DNA of 64,000 nucleotides from Flavobacteriaceae bacterium (lineage in GTDB: Bacteria; Bacteroidota; Bacteroidia; Flavobacteriales; Flavobacteriaceae), in NCBI GenBank assembly GCA_021647885.1, contig JAKITV010000002.1, positions 62,001-126,000 of the forward strand, given 5' to 3'. The translations under genes and the position numbers were made by a program. The notes under the pieces are model-generated. The model made no database searches. It was given only the letters and a program-made list of their open reading frames with translations, and had not been told where the DNA came from. Of this stretch, positions 54,666 to 63,680 are shown piece after piece; the first letter of the stretch is position 1; each line of letters starts with the position of its first letter.

Positions 54666-55583
54666 ATGAGAAAAATATATATTATCTTTTTGGTATTCTT
54701 GTTTGCTTACAATGCAAAAGCACAGCAAGATCCTCAATATACTCAATATATGTATAATATGAATGTCATCAATCCTGCTTATGCTGGATCGACTGAAGGG
54801 CTTGCTATAGGAGTTTTATATAGAAGCCAATGGGTTGGTCTTGATGGAGGACCTAAAACAGGCACCTTTAATATTCATGCTCCTGTTGGAAGTCAGGTAG
54901 GTCTGGGCTTCTCAATCATCGCTGATGAAATTGGCCCTGTAAAAGAAACCAATGCTTATGCAGATTTCTCTTATACAATTCCTGTTAATGACGAAACTAA
55001 ACTTGCCTTTGGACTTAAAGCAGGCTTTACATTCCATGATATAGGTATTCGTGCAGATCAAATAGATCTTATTGATCCCGACGATCCTTTCTTTGCCAAT
55101 AACATTAATGAAACAACCGCAAATATTGGTGCTGGTATTTACCTATATAAACCTAACAGATATTATATCTCTGTATCCATGCCCAACATGCTTGATGCTG
55201 TGCATTTAGATGCTAATGGCACTAAAATAGGGTCTGAATCACAGCATCTGTTTACTGCTGCTGGTTATGTTTTTGACCTTTCTGAAAATTTTAAACTCAA
55301 ACCAAGTGGCTTTTTAAAATATGCCTTTGACACGCCTATTAGTTTTGACCTTAATGCAAACCTGTTTATGTATGACGTGGTAGAAGTTGGTGTAGGTTAT
55401 CGTTTGGACGATTCGTTTAGCGGAATGGTTAATTTTCTTATTTCACCTAACTTAAGAATTGGTTATGCATACGATAGTATACAATCCCAACTCAATATCG
55501 TAACAAATGCTTCGCATGAAGTATTTATTAATTTCGACCTTAATTTCTCAAAGAAAGTTTCTCGTTCACCTCGTTATTTTTAA
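54666..55583 (+). CDS. PorP/SprF family type IX secretion membrane protein
   Basis: The ATG at 54666 is chosen because a signal peptide (YNAKAQ) follows directly; the frame opens at 54624, inside the preceding gene. The 305-residue protein has the family start QDPQYTQYMYNMNVINPAYAG (quoted in part: QYTQYMYN, NPAYAGS) and a PorP/SprF outer-membrane barrel with WVGLDGGPKTG. SprF-type proteins are needed for surface display of their neighbouring type B sorting-domain protein, here the giant protein directly upstream. The PorE-like gene follows after 22 bases. Confidence 0.92.
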   Translation: MRKIYIIFLVFLFAYNAKAQQDPQYTQYMYNMNVINPAYAGSTEGLAIGVLYRSQWVGLDGGPKTGTFNIHAPVGSQVGLGFSIIADEIGPVKETNAYADFSYTIPVNDETKLAFGLKAGFTFHDIGIRADQIDLIDPDDPFFANNINETTANIGAGIYLYKPNRYYISVSMPNMLDAVHLDANGTKIGSESQHLFTAAGYVFDLSENFKLKPSGFLKYAFDTPISFDLNANLFMYDVVEVGVGYRLDDSFSGMVNFLISPNLRIGYAYDSIQSQLNIVTNASHEVFINFDLNFSKKVSRSPRYF

Positions 55584-55605
55584 TTAAGTTAAGCTAAAGA
55601 ACATT

Positions 55606-57516
55606 ATGAAAAATATAATTACACTTTTTACAATAGCAATGTTAAGTTGTTTAAGCTTAACTGCCCAAAATAAGGCTACTAAAAACGCCGATAAACATTT
55701 CTCCAGATTTGAATTTATTGAAGCTGCTGAAGATTATGAAAAATTAGTTATAAATGGCAAGGCTGATGGCTATGTGTACGCACAATTGGCAGAATGTTAC
55801 TTTAACATTTTCAAAACAGTTGAAGCCGAACGTTTTTATGCAAAAGCTCTTGAATCTTCAAGTAATCCAGAATTAATCTACAAATATTCTCAAATGCTCA
55901 AAGCTAATGGAAAATATGAAGAATCAAACCAGCAAATGGATAAGTTTGCATCAATGCGACCTGGTGACGATCGCGCTACCGCATTTAGAAAAAACCCTAA
56001 TTATCTTCTAAAGATCCTAGAAAAAGGAAAAAAATTCAATGTTCAAAATTTAGGGATAAATACTCCCTCTTCTGACTTTGGAGGCACGCTTAATAATGGA
56101 AAGCTTTATATCACTTCGGCTAGGAATACTGCTAGACGTACTTATGGCTGGAACGATGAACCATTTTTGGATATCTACGAATTTACGGTTTCTAATGATG
56201 GTTCGTATATAGGAGAAGCACTCTTAAGCAATAAAATAAACACTAAGTATCATGAAGGTATAGTGGCTTTTTCTCCAGATGGAAATACAATGTATTTTTC
56301 TCGTGAAAGCTTCTATGACGATATGTATGTTAAAGATTCTATTACCAAAAACAAAGTAAGTGTACTAAATTTATATAAGAGCATTAAACTATCTGATGGA
56401 TGGAGCGATGTCGATCCGCTTCGTTTTAACAATAGTAATTACTCTGTTAAAAACCCTTCGGTAAGTGCAGATGGCAAAATGCTTTATTTTGCTTCCGATA
56501 TGCCTGATGGCTATGGTAACTTTGATATTTATAAAGCTACTATTGCTGAAGATGGCTCTCTTGGAAGTGCCATTAATTTGGGTCAAAAAGTAAATACCGA
56601 AGGTCAAGAAATGTTCCCTTATATAAGCAGTAACGGTACATTATATTTTTCTTCTGATGGGCATTTAGGTCTTGGTGGTTTAGATGTGTTCTATACCAAA
56701 GAAATAGATGGGAAGACAGCACCTATTAGAAATGTTGGTGTTCCTGTAAACAGTAATGCAGATGACTTTGCATTTAATATCAATGAAGATTCGGGTAAGG
56801 GCTTTGTGTCTTCCAACAGAGATGGTGGGCTGGGAAGCGACGATGTCTATGCTATTAAAAAATTACAACCTCTTTGTGATGTACTGATTATTGTAACAGT
56901 AACAGATTCCAAAACAGAAAATCCATTAAGCGGTGCAACTGTTGGCATATATGATACACAAGGCAATATGATTAGCTGGAAATCAACAGATGAAAAAGGT
57001 ATTGCCGAGTTTATTGTTGAATGCGAAACAGATACACAGCTTAATGTTACTATGACTGATTATGAAAGTAATTCAGTAAATGTAGCTGGATCAAATGAAG
57101 AAGAAGTGTTAGTTTCTATCGTTCTTGACCCTATTGAAAAGATAATAGTCGCTGATCAAATTGAACTGAATCCAATCTATTTCGATTTTGATAAATCTAA
57201 TATTACAGCAAAAACTGCCTTCGAATTGGATAAACTCGTTCAAATAATGAATAAATATCCTGAAATGGTTATCACTGCCGAATCGCATACAGATAATAGA
57301 GGATCTGCTCAATATAACCAGAGATTATCAGAGAGGCGTGCTCAAACCACTGTGCAATATATTATATCCAAAGGTATTGATCCTAGCAGGATTTCTGGTC
57401 AAGGCAAAGGCGAAAGCTACCCTAATATAGATTGTAAAAACAACTGTAGTGAAGACGATCACCAACTAAATAGAAGATCGGAATTTATTATTACCAATGG
57501 TAATCCTAATTCTTAA
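55606..57516 (+). CDS. PorE-like OmpA family protein (TPR, PD40, CarboxypepD-like, OmpA domains)
   Basis: The 636-residue periplasmic protein has a signal peptide (SLTAQN), a TPR-like helical region (about 20-115), WD40/PD40 propeller blades (VAFSPDGNTMYFSRES, VSADGKMLYFASD, ISSNGTLYFSSDG), a CarboxypepD-like fold (about 430-500, SGATVGIYDTQGN) and a C-terminal OmpA domain (ITAESHTDNRG, RLSERRAQTTVQYI). This order matches PorE of the type IX secretion system, which binds peptidoglycan and anchors PorP. It is the last gene of the adhesin/SprF/PorE-like cluster and ends at a strong hairpin. Confidence 0.9.
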   Translation: MKNIITLFTIAMLSCLSLTAQNKATKNADKHFSRFEFIEAAEDYEKLVINGKADGYVYAQLAECYFNIFKTVEAERFYAKALESSSNPELIYKYSQMLKANGKYEESNQQMDKFASMRPGDDRATAFRKNPNYLLKILEKGKKFNVQNLGINTPSSDFGGTLNNGKLYITSARNTARRTYGWNDEPFLDIYEFTVSNDGSYIGEALLSNKINTKYHEGIVAFSPDGNTMYFSRESFYDDMYVKDSITKNKVSVLNLYKSIKLSDGWSDVDPLRFNNSNYSVKNPSVSADGKMLYFASDMPDGYGNFDIYKATIAEDGSLGSAINLGQKVNTEGQEMFPYISSNGTLYFSSDGHLGLGGLDVFYTKEIDGKTAPIRNVGVPVNSNADDFAFNINEDSGKGFVSSNRDGGLGSDDVYAIKKLQPLCDVLIIVTVTDSKTENPLSGATVGIYDTQGNMISWKSTDEKGIAEFIVECETDTQLNVTMTDYESNSVNVAGSNEEEVLVSIVLDPIEKIIVADQIELNPIYFDFDKSNITAKTAFELDKLVQIMNKYPEMVITAESHTDNRGSAQYNQRLSERRAQTTVQYIISKGIDPSRISGQGKGESYPNIDCKNNCSEDDHQLNRRSEFIITNGNPNS

Positions 57517-57535
57517 GAAAGATAAATCAACATTA

Positions 57536-57564
57536 AAAGCCTTAACTAAAAAAGTTAAGGCTTT
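57536..57564 (+). terminator. Terminator of the surface-protein operon
   Basis: AAAGCCTTAACT pairs with AGTTAAGGCTTT around a short A-rich loop, followed by TTTTTA. Confidence 0.85.
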
Positions 57565-57595
57565 TTTTATGCTCTAATAGGAAAGGATATGCGTC

Positions 57596-57976
57596 TTAAA
57601 GAAAACTACGTAATAAAATTATAGAAAGTGCAGTACTAGCTATTGGAAGCAACCAAAGCAATATAATATTATAACCTAACTTTTTTTTCTTACTCAACTT
57701 AGCATTTATAATCATTCGATTCCTACCATTATAAGATATCCAATTTTTAAAGTAGATGAAAATTGAAATCACAATAAACAATGTCCAAGCATTTCCAGAA
57801 GTTAGAGTCTCTACATGCATTTGTTTAAAAAACGCTGCAAAGAAGCTTCCTAATAATAAAACCAGACTTATTTGTAGCAGCGATATATAAAATAAAGCTA
57901 TAGTACTTGCCTTCTTTTTATAAGTCGTTTTATAAAAAGAGTAAACTGAAAAAAATAATTGGTTGAATCCTGTCAT
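57596..57976 (-). CDS. Small membrane protein of unknown function
   Basis: The 126-residue product has three hydrophobic segments (about 25-50, 62-80 and 100-122) with a basic loop RNRMIINAKLSKKKK between the second and third. I do not recognise the family. It stands alone between two terminators, facing the PorE-like gene. The open frame, membrane pattern and separate transcription unit support a real gene. Confidence 0.6.
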   Translation of the reverse strand: MTGFNQLFFSVYSFYKTTYKKKASTIALFYISLLQISLVLLLGSFFAAFFKQMHVETLTSGNAWTLFIVISIFIYFKNWISYNGRNRMIINAKLSKKKKLGYNIILLWLLPIASTALSIILLRSFL

Positions 57977-57999
57977 GTTTTTAAGTACTGCTTTAAAAA

Positions 58000-58034
58000 A
58001 TAAAACCTGCTAAATAGTTTTTAGCAGGTTTTAT
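58000..58034 (-). terminator. Terminator of the TonB receptor/DUF5689 operon
   Basis: ATAAAACCTGCTAA (58000-58013) pairs with TTAGCAGGTTTTAT (58021-58034) with a 7-base loop. On the minus strand it follows the DUF5689 stop codon and leads into a TTTTTT-containing stretch. Confidence 0.8.
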
Positions 58035-58057
58035 ATTATTCTATAACTACTTTGTGA

Positions 58058-59488
58058 TTATTCTGAATCAATACTTATTTCATCCAACTCATAAGTACCA
58101 TCAAAAGCAGACTCTCCACTTCCTGTATATTTAAATGCTATATGAATTGTTCCTGTGCCGCAGGATAAATCTACAAATCCAGAATCAAACCAAGCGCCAT
58201 AAAAGTCGCTGTCTTGTACAATATATGCTGCTGGTAAAACACCCCAAGTCGCACTGGTAATATTGGCTACTGTTCCGTCCCAATCTGGAGAGAATAATAG
58301 TTCTAGTTCACTACTATCTGAAAAACTGTTAGACGATTTGAATGAAAACGTCTCTCCGCTTTGAGCGTCTAGATCAATTGCTGGTGTAATTAACCATGCG
58401 ATAGAACTTGTGTCTCCAGAATTATAAGATCCTACTCTACATGAGATTCCTAATGAAGAATTTGTGCCTCCTTGAGAATAGGCTTCAAAACCTTCAGTAC
58501 CTTCTTGAATATAATTGGTCCATCCATTGCCAGAGATTAATGATCCTACAGATTGCGTTTCAAAATCATCTGCAAAAATATTATTTGGTGCTTGCGAACT
58601 AGCCAACCCACAATCTAACTCAACTGGGTCGCAACGTTCTGAATTATTAAACTTTATGTCTTCAGGAGAGTTAATGACAAGTGTATAGAAATCATCAAAA
58701 TAATCTCTAGTTAAAATGCCATCAATACTTCCTCTATTTGCAGGCAACAATAGTGATTTGAAATCTGAAAAAGTACTTGTACTTAGAATAACCGTTGACC
58801 CATTTGAGCAGCTTTCCAGTATACGCTCTCCATCAAACTGGTCGTCGTCTTCAGCTGCAAAAGTTAATACGTTTTCTCCTAAAACATCATTTCTATTAAA
58901 CTGAACGTCGTTTAATCTTATAAATAAATTTTCTAATTCATTTGAAAAATCACTTATACTAACCTCTAACGGAACTATTGTAGCAACTTCTGGGTCTCTA
59001 AGAATATGCTCGTTTCTTTGAGTGGCAGATAATTTATCTAAATCATTTCCGTTTGCTCTACCTAATTGAATAACACCATTGTCTTCACTAACTGATAGGC
59101 CATCGAGTTTTATATATACTTTTCTACCAAATTCATAAAGTGTGAATAAAGGATTGACATCTACTTGTATTACAATTCCTGCAGTTGGGTTTTCTGCTTT
59201 ATCTTGCAATACAATTTCTTCAAAAAAGTTTCCACCTTCGTCTGTAGAAATTACGTATGCTTCCATATACAAATCTCCATTAGGTAGATTATCGAAAGTT
59301 GTCAATTCTCCTGCTTGGTTATATATTCCTAATACAGCGTCTATATCTGTAAATGTGTCACCACTACCAAATTCTATTGGTAGAACAGAAACATTTGGTG
59401 TATCGAAATCATCATCTTCAACACAAGCGTTAAATACTACAAAGCTTAATAGTAGTATAACAAGTTTGTTTAATTTAATTGTTTTCAT
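58058..59488 (-). CDS. DUF5689 lipoprotein with choice-of-anchor J-type C-terminal domain
   Basis: I take the ATG at 59488 since it directly begins the lipoprotein signal (VVFNAC); the longer frame to 59548 adds 20 polar residues. The 476-residue protein has a DUF5689 region (about 30-260, OB-fold-like: YMEAYVISTDEGGNFFEE, ANPTAGIVIQ-like text, LNDVQFNRNDV) and a C-terminal beta-sandwich resembling choice-of-anchor J (DDFETQSVGSLISGNGW, WLITPAIDLDA). It lies 62 bases after a TonB receptor gene, the arrangement seen for surface lipoproteins paired with receptors. The OB-like domain suggests ligand or nucleic-acid binding, but no substrate is shown. Confidence 0.82.
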   Translation of the reverse strand: MKTIKLNKLVILLLSFVVFNACVEDDDFDTPNVSVLPIEFGSGDTFTDIDAVLGIYNQAGELTTFDNLPNGDLYMEAYVISTDEGGNFFEEIVLQDKAENPTAGIVIQVDVNPLFTLYEFGRKVYIKLDGLSVSEDNGVIQLGRANGNDLDKLSATQRNEHILRDPEVATIVPLEVSISDFSNELENLFIRLNDVQFNRNDVLGENVLTFAAEDDDQFDGERILESCSNGSTVILSTSTFSDFKSLLLPANRGSIDGILTRDYFDDFYTLVINSPEDIKFNNSERCDPVELDCGLASSQAPNNIFADDFETQSVGSLISGNGWTNYIQEGTEGFEAYSQGGTNSSLGISCRVGSYNSGDTSSIAWLITPAIDLDAQSGETFSFKSSNSFSDSSELELLFSPDWDGTVANITSATWGVLPAAYIVQDSDFYGAWFDSGFVDLSCGTGTIHIAFKYTGSGESAFDGTYELDEISIDSE

Positions 59489-59550
59489 AGTTTTTATTTT
59501 TTTTTCGTTTCCTTGGATAAGAAAATTGTTTTCATTTTGTGTTTTCATTT

Positions 59551-62436
59551 TTAAAATCTTACGTAAAGGTTAAGGTAATATGTTGTCCCATTACCATAAA
59601 AGTAACGATTTCCAAATATAGGTCCTGCGTTATTAGATTGTTCTGTAATTTGGCTTCTGTAATCTACTCGTCTCGATTGTTCAAAACCACCTGTTCTATA
59701 TTCTTTGTTAAAAACATTATTGATTGCTGCAAAGAACCCAACAAAGTAATCCTTGATTTTCCAAGATTTCCCTCCAACAATATTTACCAACATGTAGTCT
59801 TCAAACTGTTCTTGTTTTAATAATTGCCTTGCAACATTAGGGTCATAATCATTAAAAGGACTTCCACTAATGTTACCTCCTTGACTAAATAGATTTTCAT
59901 CAATTAAATCGGTATCCATAGTAAACGCATCTGAACGTTTTAAAGCACTAACATCGACATAAGCATTAGAGAACTGGTTGGCTGTTGCTCCAATCCACCA
60001 ATAGTTTGGATCTCTATACTCAAAGCCTAATTGAAATGCACGTTCTGGACCACCTGCAACACGATAATTTTTTAATTGTGTTGTTCCGCTTCCATAGGTT
60101 AATCTATTTTGAAGGTCTGCACTTGTATAATATAAATTTGGATTGTTAGTAAATATGTATTGACCAACAGATGCAGCTCCTTTTAGTTTAATAGTAGGAG
60201 TAACTTGTGCTTCAATACCTAGCTCTGCTCCTATATTGCGTCTTTCGATATTGGTCTGTATTTCTTGAACAAAAAAACCAGAAGAGGATTCGGTAAAAAA
60301 GAAACCTATATCTGTACCATTTTTAAAACCACTATAAAAACTTGTTAATCTCGCTTTTACTATTGGGCTTCTAAATATATAACTTACATCGATAGATTGT
60401 ACTTTTTCACTCTCTAATCCAAAAACTGTTTCATTGCTTTGTCTGGCATTACCAAATGAGTTTCTAATTGAAGGCGCTTTTGTAAAATAACTAGCATTAA
60501 CATCTATTAAATGACGACCAGTAATTTTATAAGTAAATCCACCTTTTACACCATAGTTAGAAAAATTTAATTTTTCACTTTTACCAAATGAATTTGCTCT
60601 ATTGGAATTTATAGTGTTAGGGAAGTATCCATTTTCGTACAAACCATTCCTTTGATATGAGGTTTGAGAGATATTAGCACCTAAATAAAAATCTACTTTG
60701 TTGTATTTAAACTGTGCTTGTACAAATCCGCTTACAACATCAGCATCAATTTCATAATTATATTTATAACGATCGCCTTCTCTTGCTATTCTATTAGGGT
60801 TTCTAAGATTACTTTGTGCAAGAGTAGCCAATACTTGATCCTGAGCCTCTTCTTCAGCAAACGCATCAATATCTAAATAACCTGTTCCTCCTAAAAGGTC
60901 TGTAATTACTGCATAGTTTTCACTTTTTAGTTTCCTATAACTAAGCGTAGCGTTTAATTTAATGTTTTCTGATAGTTCTGTGTCAAAAATAGTATTTATA
61001 GATAATTGTTTGTCATCATTTCTATCTTCTTGTACAATGTACGTTGAGTTACCTCCTTGTGCTACTACAGTTGCATTAGCTGTATATAAATCATTCCAAT
61101 TTAATTGACCATCGTTAATAAATTCTTGTTGAGCCAAATACGCTAATTCATAATCATAAGCTGTTGGGTTTTGATCTCTTAAAAGATAGCTTGGTAAGTT
61201 TTGATAATACTCTGGCGTAGGGTTTCTTGCGCCTCCAATATAGGTGTCTTGCCCATTGAATGTTACTAAACGTGTTCCGTTATTGTCAATTCTAGAATTG
61301 CCTATACTACCAAACTGGTAAGCAATGTTTGTATTTAGCCTCGTTTTAGATGAAATATCCCAATAATGATTTAGCATTATAATTGGTTCTTCAATTTTTC
61401 TAACTCTAGAGTTCCTAAGTGTCCCATCAACTTCTCCCCAAAATGGGTTGTATGTTCTTCCTTTAAGATTATATACCTCTTCTGTTATTGCTGTAGATCT
61501 TCCTCTTCTATTTTGAGCATACATGCCTGTGAAATTAAGGCTATGCTTATCATTAATTCTCTTCTCTACCGAAGCAAAAAACGAATTAGAATCATATAAT
61601 GTTCCATCTACAAAACCTTCATTTCCATATCGTCTTGAAGCTAAAATAGAATAAGACCATCCACCTTCTAATAGTCCAGAACTATAACTTCCCATAACAC
61701 GTCCTTGATAGCTTCTGTTTGCGCTCGCAAAAGAAACCCTTCCTCCTTTTCTATATTTAGAAGCTCGCATTACTATATTATTTGTACCTGCAAGATCACC
61801 AAAAATATAATCATTAGCAGACATACCCATAGTAAACTCTCGGTTACGTTGAACATCATTTAATCCTCCCCAATTTGCCCATTGCGGTCTTCCATTAAAT
61901 TGTTTGTTCATTTCAATACCATTGATAAGTACTTTACCATTGGCATTATCTAAGCCTCTAGGTCTAAAAAAGGTTGCACTAAAATCAAACGCTGCAGCGT
62001 TTAAAAACACGTCTCTTGATGCTTGTAATAATCCTGAGATATTGTCTGTTAAACCATCATCTTCACTATTCAACTCGTCATCAGAAATTGAAATAATAAA
62101 TGAATCTTTTTTGTCACTATTGTCAAACTCTAAAGTCATTCCGCTAATATCAACGGTTTTGCCTTCATTAATAACAATAGGGTAACGCTTGGTGACATAC
62201 CCTATTTTCTCAATTTTCAACACTTGTTCTCCTAAAGGAAGAATTGCTGTAAATTGAAACTCCCCATTTACATTGGTTGTAGCGATTTGCGAGGTTTCTT
62301 CAATAGTAATTGTTACATCTGGAATGGGTTTTCCTGTGGTGGCATCAAGCACACTACCTTTTACTATTGTTTCTTGAGCAAAGGTTGTAAACGCAGAAAA
62401 AATCCCTAATAAAATAATAAATAAACGTTTCTTCAT
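59551..62436 (-). CDS. TonB-dependent receptor with CarboxypepD-like N-terminal domain
   Basis: The 961-residue outer-membrane transporter has a signal peptide (FTTFAQ), a CarboxypepD-regulatory-like domain (about 22-105, GSVLDATTGKPIPDVTI), a plug domain (about 120-230, FFRPRGLDNANGKVLING) and a large beta-barrel ending NLYVRF. It imports a large or scarce nutrient with energy from TonB. The following gene encodes its likely lipoprotein partner, and a secreted nuclease/phosphatase gene is divergent, so the substrate may be released by that enzyme. It is not a clear SusC: no typical SusD partner is present. Confidence 0.92.
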   Translation of the reverse strand: MKKRLFIILLGIFSAFTTFAQETIVKGSVLDATTGKPIPDVTITIEETSQIATTNVNGEFQFTAILPLGEQVLKIEKIGYVTKRYPIVINEGKTVDISGMTLEFDNSDKKDSFIISISDDELNSEDDGLTDNISGLLQASRDVFLNAAAFDFSATFFRPRGLDNANGKVLINGIEMNKQFNGRPQWANWGGLNDVQRNREFTMGMSANDYIFGDLAGTNNIVMRASKYRKGGRVSFASANRSYQGRVMGSYSSGLLEGGWSYSILASRRYGNEGFVDGTLYDSNSFFASVEKRINDKHSLNFTGMYAQNRRGRSTAITEEVYNLKGRTYNPFWGEVDGTLRNSRVRKIEEPIIMLNHYWDISSKTRLNTNIAYQFGSIGNSRIDNNGTRLVTFNGQDTYIGGARNPTPEYYQNLPSYLLRDQNPTAYDYELAYLAQQEFINDGQLNWNDLYTANATVVAQGGNSTYIVQEDRNDDKQLSINTIFDTELSENIKLNATLSYRKLKSENYAVITDLLGGTGYLDIDAFAEEEAQDQVLATLAQSNLRNPNRIAREGDRYKYNYEIDADVVSGFVQAQFKYNKVDFYLGANISQTSYQRNGLYENGYFPNTINSNRANSFGKSEKLNFSNYGVKGGFTYKITGRHLIDVNASYFTKAPSIRNSFGNARQSNETVFGLESEKVQSIDVSYIFRSPIVKARLTSFYSGFKNGTDIGFFFTESSSGFFVQEIQTNIERRNIGAELGIEAQVTPTIKLKGAASVGQYIFTNNPNLYYTSADLQNRLTYGSGTTQLKNYRVAGGPERAFQLGFEYRDPNYWWIGATANQFSNAYVDVSALKRSDAFTMDTDLIDENLFSQGGNISGSPFNDYDPNVARQLLKQEQFEDYMLVNIVGGKSWKIKDYFVGFFAAINNVFNKEYRTGGFEQSRRVDYRSQITEQSNNAGPIFGNRYFYGNGTTYYLNLYVRF

Positions 62437-62492
62437 GTTTAATTTTATAATTAGTATTTCTTTTTCTTAAATATTTTCATATTTAAGGCTAA

Positions 62493-62500
62493 CAAATTTA
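62493..62500 (-). promoter_or_regulatory. -7 box of the TonB receptor operon
   Basis: TAAATTTG on the minus strand matches TAnnTTTG, 56 bases before the receptor start. The divergent nuclease promoter box lies only 20 bases away, so the two units share a compact control region. No -33 TTG is clear. Confidence 0.4.
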
Positions 62501-62520
62501 AGATATTTATTATTAATATT

Positions 62521-62528
62521 TACTTTTG
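62521..62528 (+). promoter_or_regulatory. -7 box of the secreted nuclease gene
   Basis: TACTTTTG matches TAnnTTTG, 46 bases before the start codon at 62575. It overlaps the area where the divergent receptor promoter would have its -33 element. Confidence 0.45.
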
Positions 62529-62574
62529 GTGTAAGATTTGATTGAATCTTAATAAACAAACTATACATTACTAA

Positions 62575-63627
62575 ATGAAACAAAGGCAACATTGGTTAAT
62601 TATGCTTTGCATTCTAACTTTTTTGAATGTAACTGCACAAGAAAAAAAGAGGTTTAAAATACATACTATAGCATTCTATAATTTAGAAAATCTATTTGAT
62701 ACCATTAATGACACAACTAAGTTTGATGAGCGTAGCCCTATCATGGAAATGAAGGCTAATCGTGCAGAAGTCTATAAGAAGAAGGTACATAATATGGCTC
62801 GTGTTATTGCAGATATTGGTTCGGATGTTACTCATAACACACCTGCCATTATTGGAGTTTCTGAAATAGAAAACAGAGAAGTGCTTGAAGATGTTGTTAA
62901 TGACCCTTTTTTGTTGCAAAAAGATTATGGTATTGTACATTTTCATTCGCCTGATGTTCGTGGTATTGATGTGGGTTTATTATATCAGAAATCATTATTT
63001 ACGCCTATTTATACCAGCTCACATGAGCTTAAAATTTACGATGATCTTACTAGAAAACGTAGATATACAAGAGACCAATTATTAGTTAGTGGTAAATTAG
63101 AAGGTGAGATGATTCATATTATTGTTAGCCATTGGCCGTCACGAAGTGGTGGTGAAGCACGAAGCAGACCTAAACGTATTGCAGCAGCCAAACTAACTAA
63201 AAGGATTATGGATTCGCTTCAATCTATCGATCCTTATGCTAAGATTTTTACTATGGGAGATTTTAATGACAATCCAACCAATGCAAGTATAAAAGATATT
63301 TTAAAAGCGAAAAAAGACAGGAAAGATGTTGGACTAAAAGGCATCTATAATCCTATGGAGGCTATGGCTAAAAAAGGCTTAGGCTCTAATGCTTATAGAG
63401 ATTCTTGGAGTTTGTTCGATCAAATTCTAATTACTAAACCACTGCTTGAAAAAGATTATTCTTCGTTTCGGTTTTATAAAGCTGGTATTTTTGGAAAAAA
63501 TTATTTAATCAATAAAAAAGGACGCTGGAAAGGCTATCCTTTTAGAAGCTTTGCTGATGGTGGTTTTACAAATGGGTTTAGTGATCACTTTCCAGTTTAT
63601 GTATATGTAATTAAAGAGGTTAAATAA
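62575..63627 (+). CDS. Secreted endonuclease/exonuclease/phosphatase family protein
   Basis: The 350-residue protein has a signal peptide (LNVTAQ) and a complete EEP fold. Motifs are FYNLENLFDT (Asn near residue 41), GVSEIENREVL (metal-binding Glu), SHWPSRSGGEARSRP, MGDFNDNPT and the terminal GFSDHFPVYV with the catalytic His. Enzymes of this fold cut phosphodiester or phosphomonoester bonds in DNA, RNA or phospholipids; being exported, it may gather phosphate or nucleosides. It is divergent from the TonB receptor/DUF5689 genes. A broken relative lies at 49775. Confidence 0.9.
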   Translation: MKQRQHWLIMLCILTFLNVTAQEKKRFKIHTIAFYNLENLFDTINDTTKFDERSPIMEMKANRAEVYKKKVHNMARVIADIGSDVTHNTPAIIGVSEIENREVLEDVVNDPFLLQKDYGIVHFHSPDVRGIDVGLLYQKSLFTPIYTSSHELKIYDDLTRKRRYTRDQLLVSGKLEGEMIHIIVSHWPSRSGGEARSRPKRIAAAKLTKRIMDSLQSIDPYAKIFTMGDFNDNPTNASIKDILKAKKDRKDVGLKGIYNPMEAMAKKGLGSNAYRDSWSLFDQILITKPLLEKDYSSFRFYKAGIFGKNYLINKKGRWKGYPFRSFADGGFTNGFSDHFPVYVYVIKEVK

Positions 63628-63680
63628 ACGCTTTCTTTATAATGAGTCGCCCTAAAATAAACTGATTCAACCTTTACAAA